DNA of 64,000 bases from positions 3,718,478-3,782,477 of the forward strand of contig NC_020054.1 of the NCBI RefSeq assembly GCF_000331105.1, read 5' to 3'. A program made the position numbers and the translations under genes. This DNA comes from Fibrella aestuarina BUZ 2 (GTDB lineage Bacteria > Bacteroidota > Bacteroidia > Cytophagales > Spirosomataceae). Positions 1-8,045 of this stretch are shown piece after piece. Below the pieces are notes generated by a model that saw only the letters and a list, made by a program, of their open reading frames with translations, was not told the origin of the DNA and made no database searches. The number at the start of each line of letters is the position of its first letter. Positions within the stretch are counted from its first letter, which is position 1.

Positions 1-2262
1 CATTTTCAGCCGGATCAGCTCCTGATACACGCGCAGCAGCTTGGCCCGGTTAGCGTCGCGGAGGTATTCCCAACGAATGGGTTTGGCACCCGTGCGGCCG
101 TTTTCTTCGATGCTGACGTCATAACCCAGCTCGCCAAATTGCCAGATGAGTTTGGGGCCGGGCACGCTCAGGAACAGGGCGGCAGCAAGCTTGGCCCGCT
201 CAAGGGCCGTGGCCGGGTCTTTGGTGTTGTAGCTGCCGTTGGCGGAGCCGTTGCGCTGTACGTCGAACAGCAGCCGCTCTTCGTCGTGGCTTTCCATGTA
301 GCCCACAATGTTCGGGTTGTTCCAGCCGCGTAGCTTGTACGAAATCCAGTCGAAGTTATCGTCGCGGCCATTGACGACGCCCTTGGCGGCAAAGCGGTAA
401 TTGTAATTGTGGTTGCCCCAGAAGAGCATGCCGTAGTCGGCGAGTTCTTTCTCTTCGGTATTGTCGGCAAAGTGTTCGAGCAGCACGTAGGCGCTTTTAT
501 CATAGGCCCGAATTTCGTTGTAAATCCGTTTCCAGATGGCGACGCGGCTGGCGTCGTAGGCACTCCAGGCGTTGACGTCGCCGCCCGAATTTTTCTGCGT
601 AAAGCCTTTCGACAAATCGAACCGGAAGCCGTCGAATTTGTATTCCTGGAGCCAGTACTGATTCACGCGCTGCACGAAAGCCTGGGTGGCGGGGCTCTCG
701 TGGTTGAAGTCGAAAAAGACGCTGAACGGGTGCGTCGCCTGCTGATTGAAGAACGGACTATCGGCCGAGGGTTTGTCGCCGTTCCAATACATCTTCACAT
801 ACGGGAATTCGTAGTCGGCCTGGTTCAGCACCATGTCGAGGATCACGGCGATCCCGTTTTCGTGGCATTTATCGACAAAGGCTTTCAGGTCGTTCTTAGT
901 CCCGTAAGCCTTGTCGGGTGCGAAGTAATAAATAGGATTGTAGCCCCACGAATCGTTGCCTGAAAACTCCATGATCGGCATCAGTTCGATGGCATTGACG
1001 CCCAGCCGTTTCAGGTAAGGCAGTGAGTCGATGACCGTTTTATACTGGCGGGTGCTCACAAAATCGCGCACGAGCAGCTCATACACGACCATGTTTTTAG
1101 CGTCGGGCCGGGTAAACGACGCGACTTTCCAGGGATACGGTGTTTGGCCCGTTTGCAGCAACGATACGATCTGTCCGTTGGCTTTGGTCGGGAAGGGTTT
1201 CAGGCCTGAGTACGTGCTCGTCAGGAACGAATCGTTGTTGCGGTCGAGGATCTTGTCGCTGTAGGGATCGCCGGTAGCTACCTGCCCGTCGATCAGGTAC
1301 TGAAACGCGAGTTCCTGACCGGCCGTCAGCCCTTTAAGTTCGAGCCAATAGCGGCTGCCGTCGGGCGTGCGGTTCATAAGCGACGACGGTACGGGCGTCC
1401 AGTCGTTTTGTTCGCTGATCACGTTGACGTACTGCTTCAGCGGGGCAAACAGCACGAGCGTCGCACTCGTCGGGTCAGTGGGGCTGTAGTTGATGCCGTC
1501 GCGCAGGCCCGTCGGTACGTTGGCAACCAGCGGCGTGGGTTTCACATAGAGCAGAAACGAATCGCTGGCCACCTCAGAGGCGGTCTGTGCGGTCACGACC
1601 ACTTTACGCAGGGTGTTGGTGGCCGATCCCGTCGGTACGTTCGTGACCAGTGAGTCGGCGTTGGTCGCTGAGGCCGAGACGACTCCGTCGACGCGCAGGG
1701 TCAGGGTCGACTTGGCCGACACGTTGGCCCGTACCGGTACGTTGGTGTTGGTTTCGACGAACAGGAGTTTGGCCGTTGGTCGGGCCAGGCTGACCGTCAG
1801 TTTCGCGTCGTAAATCCGCACGAAAAAATCTTCGCTCTGCGCTTTGCCGTCGCCGCTTTTAACGACCAGCCCCAGCCGCCGGATGGGCGTGTTGGCCGGT
1901 ACCCGGTAATAGGTACGCGGCACGAGTTTAATCTGCCAGCGATCGTTGCCCAGGGCGGTCATTTTGCCGGGCTCAAACGGCGCGTTAAAATTGGTCTGGT
2001 TGGCGGGCGTAAACTCAAAGGCATTGCCTGTTTCGGTCTGGCCGGCGCCCGACCATAAATATACGTCGTCTTTTTTGCCCAGGAGGCCCGCCGCGCGGCC
2101 GTCCTTTGCCTGTTTTAAATCGACAACAATGGTAACCTCAGTATCAGCGGTTGGAAAAGCGGGGTCAGTCGTAACGAGTTGAGCAAAGGTGGCCGCCGTT
2201 GGGCTACCAACGAATCCAAACAGGAGTAGCCCACAAAGAAATCGGTAAACGTGATGCGTCAT
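1..2262 (-). CDS. Secreted alpha-amylase family (GH13) protein, C-terminus cut by window edge
   Basis: The first 754 codons are visible; the C-terminus lies outside the window. The protein starts at an ATG at 2262 with a hydrophobic signal peptide ending near ATFAQ. About 400 residues of beta-rich N-terminal modules follow, then a GH13 catalytic barrel. The four GH13 regions are recognisable: DMVLNQ (region I, about residue 476), GFRFDLSKG (nucleophile Asp about 549), VLLEHFAD (acid/base Glu about 596) and ESHDEE (Asp about 660). Region I normally ends in NH, but here it ends in NQ, so the usual substrate-binding His is Gln. The protein probably hydrolyses or rearranges alpha-glucans outside the cytoplasm. 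Bacteroidota relatives of this layout often end in a T9SS sorting domain, which cannot be checked here. The family call is firm; the substrate is inferred. Confidence 0.88.
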   Translation of the reverse strand, partial: MTHHVYRFLCGLLLFGFVGSPTAATFAQLVTTDPAFPTADTEVTIVVDLKQAKDGRAAGLLGKKDDVYLWSGAGQTETGNAFEFTPANQTNFNAPFEPGKMTALGNDRWQIKLVPRTYYRVPANTPIRRLGLVVKSGDGKAQSEDFFVRIYDAKLTVSLARPTAKLLFVETNTNVPVRANVSAKSTLTLRVDGVVSASATNADSLVTNVPTGSATNTLRKVVVTAQTASEVASDSFLLYVKPTPLVANVPTGLRDGINYSPTDPTSATLVLFAPLKQYVNVISEQNDWTPVPSSLMNRTPDGSRYWLELKGLTAGQELAFQYLIDGQVATGDPYSDKILDRNNDSFLTSTYSGLKPFPTKANGQIVSLLQTGQTPYPWKVASFTRPDAKNMVVYELLVRDFVSTRQYKTVIDSLPYLKRLGVNAIELMPIMEFSGNDSWGYNPIYYFAPDKAYGTKNDLKAFVDKCHENGIAVILDMVLNQADYEFPYVKMYWNGDKPSADSPFFNQQATHPFSVFFDFNHESPATQAFVQRVNQYWLQEYKFDGFRFDLSKGFTQKNSGGDVNAWSAYDASRVAIWKRIYNEIRAYDKSAYVLLEHFADNTEEKELADYGMLFWGNHNYNYRFAAKGVVNGRDDNFDWISYKLRGWNNPNIVGYMESHDEERLLFDVQRNGSANGSYNTKDPATALERAKLAAALFLSVPGPKLIWQFGELGYDVSIEENGRTGAKPIRWEYLRDANRAKLLRVYQELIRLKM

Positions 2263-2315
2263 GAAGTTGATTAGTTCAGCAACGTCAAAGATACATCTGA
2301 ATTCGGGCAATAGAA

Positions 2316-2391
2316 TAAGGCCCATAGTTTAACGGTACCGTATCGATGATGGTCAAATCAATAATACGGTACCGCTAAACTATGGGCCTTA
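2316..2391. repeat. Long inverted repeat (27-bp arms, one mismatch)
   Basis: The arms 2316-2342 and 2365-2391 are reverse complements with a single mismatch, separated by 22 nt. Each arm contains a GGTACC core. The repeat lies between the stop of the small basic protein gene (2410, minus) and the start of the amylase gene (2262, minus). It could end transcription of the former or fold in the leader of the latter. There is only a weak T-rich stretch beyond the stem on the minus strand, so it is not a textbook terminator. Confidence 0.8.
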
Positions 2392-2409
2392 CAGACAGAT
2401 AAAAAACGC

Positions 2410-2883
2410 TTAGGCTTCCTGGTTTTTGGGCTTGGGACCACGGCGTTTGCCCGTATAGGCAGGCTTGTCGGCGGGATCTTCAAACTTCAGTTCGTAACCG
2501 GTCACGTTTTCGTCAAACTCAAAGGGGGCAATCGTAAAGGTGTATTTTTTGTCGCTGAAGTCGATGCCATTTTTGGTCAGGATAATCGCCATCGCGATGG
2601 TATAGCTTTTCGCCGCTTTTGAGAAGGCAAATGTACCGGCCTCATCACCCGACACCGGAACCATGTATAATACTTTTACTTTCCGTTTACCTTGTTCGGC
2701 ACCAATTTTAAAGCGGGTCGACTCGGGGTCGAAACCAAGTTGCGAAACCGACTTTTGGGGCAAAACAATTTTTCCGCCCGATGAAATATAACCCGTTACT
2801 TTAACGGGCTTGCGAACGGTACGTTTGGCTCTGGGCTTCGTATTTTCTTCGGGCGCAAAAAAACGCAGATCTACTGATGGCAT
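2410..2883 (-). CDS. Small basic protein of unknown function with AT-hook-like tail
   Basis: A 157-residue soluble protein that I do not recognise. The N-terminal 30 residues are Lys/Arg-rich (KPRAKRTVRKPVK). The middle, about 30-140, is beta-rich and starts GYISSGGKIVLP. The last 15 residues carry KRRGPKPKN, which resembles an AT-hook or a basic nucleic-acid-binding tail. There is no signal peptide or membrane segment. The ATG at 2883 is preceded by an exact TAnnTTTG promoter element at 2912-2919. It stands alone, with a long inverted repeat just downstream. A DNA- or RNA-associated role is only inferred from charge distribution. Confidence 0.75.
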   Translation of the reverse strand: MPSVDLRFFAPEENTKPRAKRTVRKPVKVTGYISSGGKIVLPQKSVSQLGFDPESTRFKIGAEQGKRKVKVLYMVPVSGDEAGTFAFSKAAKSYTIAMAIILTKNGIDFSDKKYTFTIAPFEFDENVTGYELKFEDPADKPAYTGKRRGPKPKNQEA

Positions 2884-3284
2884 ATTCGTATAACGATTTG
2901 ATTAGCGATTGCAAACATAAAACATAACCAAATCGCTACCCTATATTTCTTGAAAATACTCTATACTTTTTATGAAGAAAATGAAAAAATAAAGAACCAC
3001 TATCGCTATTTGTAATAGGTATCGACAAAAACGTATGCACCAAAAAATGATAAATGATGCATTACTTACCAAAATGACTACTTCGTTTCTGTCGAACTGC
3101 GTCAACCTATTAAAATCCTGATTTCGAAAACGGGTATATTTTAAGTAGGTCAGCATCAGTTGATTTAGACTAGGGTTGGTTTACTTAAATACATTTTTTT
3201 CTGAAAATGCTAACATAACAGGGTTCGGTTTGGTTGTAGTTGATTGGTACTTGCCCGGCAAAATTTGTCTCTCAACCTTATTTT
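2884..3284. other. AT-rich intergenic region without a gene
   Basis: About 400 bases between the divergent starts of the small basic protein and the PAS kinase. The stretch is clearly richer in A and T than the flanking genes. Apart from the minus-strand -7 element at 2912-2919 I see no RNA gene or strong hairpin. A 71-codon open frame at 2941-3156 (minus) has the Phe/Ile-rich composition expected of translated AT-rich noncoding DNA and is not accepted as a gene. Confidence 0.6.
2912..2919 (-). promoter_or_regulatory. Putative -7 promoter element (TATGTTTG)
   Basis: On the minus strand the sequence reads TATGTTTG, an exact match to the Bacteroidota -7 consensus TAnnTTTG. It lies 28 bases upstream of the ATG at 2883. 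No convincing TTG -33 element sits at the usual spacing, so the assignment is tentative. Confidence 0.45.
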
Positions 3285-5627
3285 ATGCAGACCAACTCAA
3301 GTGGCAGTTCGTCTGTGACGAACCTGCTCGATGTACTACCCGATGGAGCGATATGGTTATTGCCTGCTACTGCTGAGGCCGAACGCTTACCCGTTTTTGA
3401 TGTCGCTTTTGCCAATAAACAGGTTCGCCACTTTATTGCTGAAACCGTATCCGTTGACGCTGCAACGGAACCAACTGCCGGAAAGACTGAGCTGGTAGCT
3501 GATTGGCTGACCAATCACACCAAGCAAATTCAGCAAACGTACCTGTCGGGCGAGCCAATGAGTTATGCGCTGTTTGACAGCACAAAACAACAGTGGTTAT
3601 CGGTTCACTTGTCCCGCTATCAGGAAGGCCTATTAGTGCTCATCCGTAACGCAACAAACGTAAAAATAACCCCTGGCTCCCCCAACGTAACTGACGATTT
3701 AGCCGATATAACTGAGCGTAAATTACAGGAGGTTCTGGATTTTTCGCAAACGGGCTTTTTTGTCTTTACACCTGTATATAATGATGAAGGCGAACACGTC
3801 GATTTTCGGTTTGCTACCATCAACCGAATGGTGGCCAGCTTGATTGGTCAGACCCCGGATGTATTGACTGGGGCAATCGCCTCCGATTGGTTTATCAGTT
3901 ATCACGAAACGGGGCTGTTTCATTACTACAAGCACACCTTTGATACTGGAAAAACTCAACGGTTTGATATTCACTATAATGTGGATGGGCTTGATCGTTG
4001 GTTCGATGTACAATGTTCAAAGTATAAAGAATCTGTTTTAGTAACGTTTACAGACTTTACGCTACTCAAGCAGGCGCAGCAAGCGCTTGAACAACAGGTT
4101 ATTGAAAACCAACAGCAGGCCGCTTTGCTCAATAGTATACTTGATAGTTCGGACAGTGGGATAATTGCGTTTGCCTCCATTCGTGAGCCGTCGCGAAATA
4201 ACGAGATCGTCGATTTTACGTTTGTCGTTGCCAATAAAGCCTGCGTGGGCCTGCTGCACAAAACGATGGACGAAATGATTGGCAAGACGTTGCTGACAAT
4301 TTTTCCGGGGAATGTAGAAACGGGTTTGTTTGATCTGTATAAACACACCGCCGAAACCGGCGAACCGGGCCGGACGGAAGTCTATTATAATCATGATGGA
4401 CTCGACTTCTGGCTGGCGATTTCGACGCACCAACTGGGCGATGGTTTTGTGGTTACATTTACCGATATATCGGCACATAAACAGGCGAATCAGGCCGCCG
4501 AAAAATATGCCGAAGAACTCGTTACAGCCTTCGATACCTCGCAGACCGGTATGTTTCTTTTTCTGCCCGTCTATAATGAGCAGGGTGAGTTAACGGATTT
4601 TCGATTCAAGGTGGCCAATCGCCAACTTGGTAGCTACGTGGGGCAGGAGCCAGCCCGATTAGCGGGCGAGCTGGGCAGCAAATGGTTTCCCGATTACCTC
4701 ACAAACGGGCTTTTCGACAGTTATCGAAAAGCCTATATAACCGGACGTACCCAGCGGTTCAATTTCCACTACGACGGCTCGGGTATCGACGCCTGGCTCG
4801 ACATCATGGCCAGCAAACTGGGTGATCAGGTGCTGGTGACGTTTACCGATTTTACGCACCTGAAACAGCTACAGGAACAATTGGAAAATTCGGTAGCCGA
4901 CCTGCGCCGGACCAACGCCAATCTGGAGCAGTTTGCGTATGTAGCCAGCCACGATTTGCAGGAGCCTCTTCGGAAAATTCAGTCGTTCGGCAACGTGCTG
5001 AAAGAAACGTATAGCGAGTCGCTGGGACTACAGGGCGCCGATCTGATCGCCCGGATGCAGCAATCGTCCGAGCGGATGTCGACGCTGATTCATGATTTGC
5101 TAGCCTATTCACGGCTCACAACCAAGCGCGATGGTAAACAACCCGTTGACCTGCAAACGCTGCTGAATCAGGTGCTTGATGATCTGATTGTGCCGCTGAC
5201 CGAGTCGGGCGCCGAGGTAGAGGTGGGGCCGCTGCCGATCGTCAGTGGACACCAGATGCAACTGCAGCAACTGTTGCAGAACCTGCTGACCAACGCCATT
5301 AAGTTTCGCCGCGACGGTGTGAAACCCGTTGTCCGGATCTCAGTAAAAAAAGTGCCTGCCACCGCCTTACCTGACTCGGCCCGCCCCGTCCGGCTCGCCA
5401 ACATGTACGTCTGTCTGCGGGTGCAGGACAACGGAATCGGTTTCGAAGAGAAGTATGCTGAGCGTATTTTTCAGGTCTTTCAGCGCCTCCATGGCCGTAG
5501 CCAGTATGCTGGTACGGGCATTGGGCTGGCCATTGTGCAGAAAGTCGTTGAAAACCACGGGGGCACTGTAATTGCCAGTAGCCAGCCGGGTGAAGGGGCT
5601 ACGTTTTCGGTCTACCTGCCCGCCTGA
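3285..5627 (+). CDS. Cytoplasmic multi-PAS sensor histidine kinase
   Basis: A 780-residue kinase without membrane segments. It contains a weak N-terminal PAS-like segment and three clearly related PAS repeats (roughly residues 140-260, 275-385 and 405-520). The repeats share the pattern [13 protein letters not shown]...DFRF...WFDVQ...VTFTDF. A short coiled coil leads to a HisKA domain with phospho-acceptor His about 556 in [11 protein letters not shown]. The HATPase has its N-box Asn about 670 (LLTNAIKF) and G boxes DNGIGF and GTGIGLAI. Known members phosphorylate a partner response regulator; none is adjacent, so this is an orphan. I chose the ATG at 3285; the frame could also open at a TTG at 3240. 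It lies about 100 bases upstream of dnaX. Confidence 0.92.
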   Translation: MQTNSSGSSSVTNLLDVLPDGAIWLLPATAEAERLPVFDVAFANKQVRHFIAETVSVDAATEPTAGKTELVADWLTNHTKQIQQTYLSGEPMSYALFDSTKQQWLSVHLSRYQEGLLVLIRNATNVKITPGSPNVTDDLADITERKLQEVLDFSQTGFFVFTPVYNDEGEHVDFRFATINRMVASLIGQTPDVLTGAIASDWFISYHETGLFHYYKHTFDTGKTQRFDIHYNVDGLDRWFDVQCSKYKESVLVTFTDFTLLKQAQQALEQQVIENQQQAALLNSILDSSDSGIIAFASIREPSRNNEIVDFTFVVANKACVGLLHKTMDEMIGKTLLTIFPGNVETGLFDLYKHTAETGEPGRTEVYYNHDGLDFWLAISTHQLGDGFVVTFTDISAHKQANQAAEKYAEELVTAFDTSQTGMFLFLPVYNEQGELTDFRFKVANRQLGSYVGQEPARLAGELGSKWFPDYLTNGLFDSYRKAYITGRTQRFNFHYDGSGIDAWLDIMASKLGDQVLVTFTDFTHLKQLQEQLENSVADLRRTNANLEQFAYVASHDLQEPLRKIQSFGNVLKETYSESLGLQGADLIARMQQSSERMSTLIHDLLAYSRLTTKRDGKQPVDLQTLLNQVLDDLIVPLTESGAEVEVGPLPIVSGHQMQLQQLLQNLLTNAIKFRRDGVKPVVRISVKKVPATALPDSARPVRLANMYVCLRVQDNGIGFEEKYAERIFQVFQRLHGRSQYAGTGIGLAIVQKVVENHGGTVIASSQPGEGATFSVYLPA

Positions 5628-5712
5628 CAACGGGTGGTAGTTGCCGGTGAACGGGCGGTTGGCCGGTACCGGCAACTGTCGACGACGGGTAGGTTTTCCG
5701 GGCCCGGTTGGC

Positions 5713-5720
5713 TACCTTTG
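5713..5720 (+). promoter_or_regulatory. Putative dnaX -7 promoter element directly before the start codon
   Basis: TACCTTTG is an exact match to TAnnTTTG and ends only three bases before the dnaX ATG at 5724. If used, transcription would begin at or next to the start codon, giving a leaderless mRNA. A TTG -33 element is not evident, only a T-rich GTTTTC about 20 bases upstream. The same arrangement is seen before exuT. Confidence 0.5.
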
Positions 5721-5723
5721 ACT

Positions 5724-7634
5724 ATGGACAATTTTGTCGTCTCGGCCCGGAAATATCGTCCAGCTACCTTCGACACGGTAGTGGGGCAGGGCCATATTAC
5801 CACTACGCTCAAGAACGCCATCAGGACCAATCAGTTAGCGTCGGCGTTCCTTTTTTGTGGCCCGCGTGGCGTTGGCAAAACGACCTGCGCCCGGATTCTG
5901 GCCAAAACCATCAACTGCCAAAACCTGACCCCCGAGGTAGAAGCCTGCGACCAGTGCGAGTCGTGCGTGAGCTTCAACCAAAGTGCGTCGTTCAATATTC
6001 ACGAGCTGGATGCCGCGTCGAACAACTCGGTCGACGATATCCGTAACCTGATCGATCAGGTACGTTACCCGCCGCAATCGGGCAACTACAAGATTTACAT
6101 TATCGATGAGGTGCACATGCTCTCGGCGGCGGCGTTCAATGCGTTTCTGAAAACGCTGGAAGAGCCGCCCAGTTACGCTATTTTCATTCTGGCGACGACC
6201 GAGAAACACAAGATTCTGCCCACGATTCTGTCGCGGTGCCAGATCTTCGACTTCAACCGGATTCAGCCCGCCGACATTGCGGGGCATCTGGCCAGTATTG
6301 CTCAGAAAGAGGGCGTAACGGCCGATGGCGATTCGCTGGAGTTGATTGCCCAGAAAGCCGATGGCGGCCTGCGCGATGCCCTGTCGATGTTCGACCTGAA
6401 CGTGACGTTTTCGCCCGACCGGACGTTGCGTTACCGCGAGGTGCTCGATAACCTGCACATCCTCGATTACGATTATTACTTCCAGCTGACTGACCTGCTG
6501 CTGACGGCCAACCTGCCCCAGACCCTGCTGGTGCTCGATGAAATTTTGCGGAAAGGCTTCGATACGCATCAGTTTGTGGTGGGACTGAATCGCCATTTTC
6601 GCGATTTGCTGGTGTGCAAGGATGCCGCCACGGTGCAGTTGCTTCAGGTAACCGAACGCGTACAGCGGCAGTACCTCGATCAGGCGGCGCGGGCTCCGTT
6701 GTCGTTCCTGCTCTCGGGCCTGAGCATCGGCGGGCAGTGCGACATGAATTTCAAGCAGGCTAAAGACCAGCGGCTGCACGTCGAACTGGCCCTGATGAAG
6801 CTGGCCAGCCTTCGAGACCTGCTCAACTGGGAGGCGCTGCCCGAGCCAGCGCCGTCGCGGGCGGCGGGTTCAGGTACAATGCCAAATGGGGTAGCGCTGG
6901 AAACGAACGGCGCTGCCGAAAAAAAAAACGGTGGACTACCCCCTGACGACTCCCTGACGGCCACCGTCACCGACGTACCCAGCCCATCGCCCAGCGTACC
7001 GCCGCATACGAGCGAGCCGGAGGGAGGTTATCAGGCAACGCCGCCCGTGTTGCCCCCGCCAACTACCCCCTCGCTGACACCGCCCGGTGCCGCCCGCTCA
7101 AACGGGGTGGCCAAACCGGCCATTCCGCCGTTGCCGCCCCGTACCACCGCCCCGGCCGCCGGGGCACCGTTGCCCGTGAGCACCAAACTCCGCTCGACGG
7201 TCGGAATCGGCGCCAAGCCGCAGGCCGTAGAAACGGAATCGGTGGTTGTGACGGGCGAACGGCCCAGTCAGCCCTTTACCTTCGACGAGCTATTGGCGAC
7301 CTGGCGCGCGTTCTCGGCCCTGCGTAAGCAGCAGACCGACATGGCGAGTGAGCAGGTTATCCTGAACCGGGACCTTACGCTGACGGGGACAACCGTTAGG
7401 ATCAAACTGGACAATCACGTGCAGGCCGATCTGTTTACGAGTATGCTGCCCGATCTGCTGATTTATCTGCGGCAGAACCTGCAAAACTGGCAGTTGCAGG
7501 TCGAGCATGTGGTGGAGTTGGTCGAGACGAAAAAGATGATTTACACGCCGCAGGACAAATACAATTACCTGGCCGAGAAAAACCCCGCGCTGCATAAACT
7601 TCGGCAGGCACTGGGGCTGGAAGTAGATTATTAA
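5724..7634 (+). CDS. dnaX: DNA polymerase III subunits gamma and tau
   Basis: Clamp-loader ATPase of the replicative polymerase, 636 residues as tau. Visible are Walker A GPRGVGKTTCAR (about 45-56), a zinc knuckle ending CDQCESC (about 75-81), Walker B IDEVHM and the sensor/arginine-finger motif SRC (about 170-172). The lid and collar domains run to about 390. A Pro/Ser/Thr-rich linker (about 400-540) leads to a tau-type C-terminal domain. At the start of the linker the codons GAA AAA AAA AAC form an A10 run (6919-6928). Both alternative frames stop within about 12 codons, so a truncated gamma form is plausible (separate entry). I chose the ATG at 5724, where the conserved N-terminus MDNFVVSARKYRP begins; the frame is open further upstream. 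Confidence 0.97.
   Translation: MDNFVVSARKYRPATFDTVVGQGHITTTLKNAIRTNQLASAFLFCGPRGVGKTTCARILAKTINCQNLTPEVEACDQCESCVSFNQSASFNIHELDAASNNSVDDIRNLIDQVRYPPQSGNYKIYIIDEVHMLSAAAFNAFLKTLEEPPSYAIFILATTEKHKILPTILSRCQIFDFNRIQPADIAGHLASIAQKEGVTADGDSLELIAQKADGGLRDALSMFDLNVTFSPDRTLRYREVLDNLHILDYDYYFQLTDLLLTANLPQTLLVLDEILRKGFDTHQFVVGLNRHFRDLLVCKDAATVQLLQVTERVQRQYLDQAARAPLSFLLSGLSIGGQCDMNFKQAKDQRLHVELALMKLASLRDLLNWEALPEPAPSRAAGSGTMPNGVALETNGAAEKKNGGLPPDDSLTATVTDVPSPSPSVPPHTSEPEGGYQATPPVLPPPTTPSLTPPGAARSNGVAKPAIPPLPPRTTAPAAGAPLPVSTKLRSTVGIGAKPQAVETESVVVTGERPSQPFTFDELLATWRAFSALRKQQTDMASEQVILNRDLTLTGTTVRIKLDNHVQADLFTSMLPDLLIYLRQNLQNWQLQVEHVVELVETKKMIYTPQDKYNYLAEKNPALHKLRQALGLEVDY
6919..6928 (+). promoter_or_regulatory. 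A10 slippage or frameshift site inside dnaX (possible gamma subunit)
   Basis: Ten consecutive A residues lie within codons 399-402 of dnaX (Glu-Lys-Lys-Asn), at the border between the ATPase/collar part and the Pro-rich tau linker. Adding one A gives K-K-K-R-W-T-T-P then TGA; losing one A gives K-K-T-V-D-Y-P-L-T-T-P then TGA. The run also contains the frameshift heptamer A AAA AAC in phase. A 7-bp stem, ACGGTGG with CCACCGT, begins at the end of the run and may stimulate slippage. Known parallels are transcriptional slippage in Thermus dnaX and -1 frameshifting in Escherichia coli dnaX. Function here is inferred. Confidence 0.6.
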
Positions 7635-7643
7635 GCCGTAGCT

Positions 7644-8045
7644 ATGACTAACCAACCGGTGCTGTTGTTCGATGGGGTCTGCAACCTGTGCAATGGGGCG
7701 GTGCAGTTCGTGATTCGGCACGACCAGGCGGGCTATTTCCGCTTTGCCTCGCTTCAGTCAGAGGCCGGGCAGGCGCTGTTGCAGCAGTTTAACCTGCCCA
7801 CCGACCAGTTCGACTCGTTTGTGTACGTGGCCGATGGTCGCTGCTACACCGAGTCGACGGCGGCGTTGCTGGTGGCGCGCCACCTGGGTGGGGCCTGGCC
7901 CTTGCTCTACGGATTACGGATCGTCCCGCGTGTTATCCGGGATGGGGTGTACCGGTGGGTAGCGCGGAACCGCTACCGGCTGTTTGGCAAACGGGAGGCC
8001 TGTATGCTCCCGTCGCCCGCTTTACAGCAACGATTTCTGGCTTAG
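7644..8045 (+). CDS. Thiol-disulfide oxidoreductase-like DCC family protein (DUF393)
   Basis: A 133-residue protein of the DCC/YuxK family. It has the hallmark N-terminal motif LLFDGVCNLCNGAV with a CxxC pair, and the family's conserved YVADG...STAAL segment. Family members have a thioredoxin-like fold; their substrates are largely unknown. It starts 9 bases after the dnaX stop and is probably co-transcribed with it. The stop TAG at 8043-8045 overlaps the stop of the convergent uxaB gene, leaving no room for a separate terminator. Confidence 0.9.
   Translation: MTNQPVLLFDGVCNLCNGAVQFVIRHDQAGYFRFASLQSEAGQALLQQFNLPTDQFDSFVYVADGRCYTESTAALLVARHLGGAWPLLYGLRIVPRVIRDGVYRWVARNRYRLFGKREACMLPSPALQQRFLA

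Noticed and set aside
409..963. 184-codon plus-strand frame inside the amylase region
   Set aside because: Antisense shadow of the amylase gene, which shows all GH13 motifs in the other strand.
2941..3156. 71-codon open frame on the minus strand in the AT-rich gap
   Set aside because: Composition is that of translated AT-rich noncoding DNA (Phe, Ile and Tyr-rich); no start signals and no family similarity.
5835..6779. 314-codon minus-strand frame within dnaX
   Set aside because: Antisense of a highly conserved ATPase domain; no recognisable protein features.
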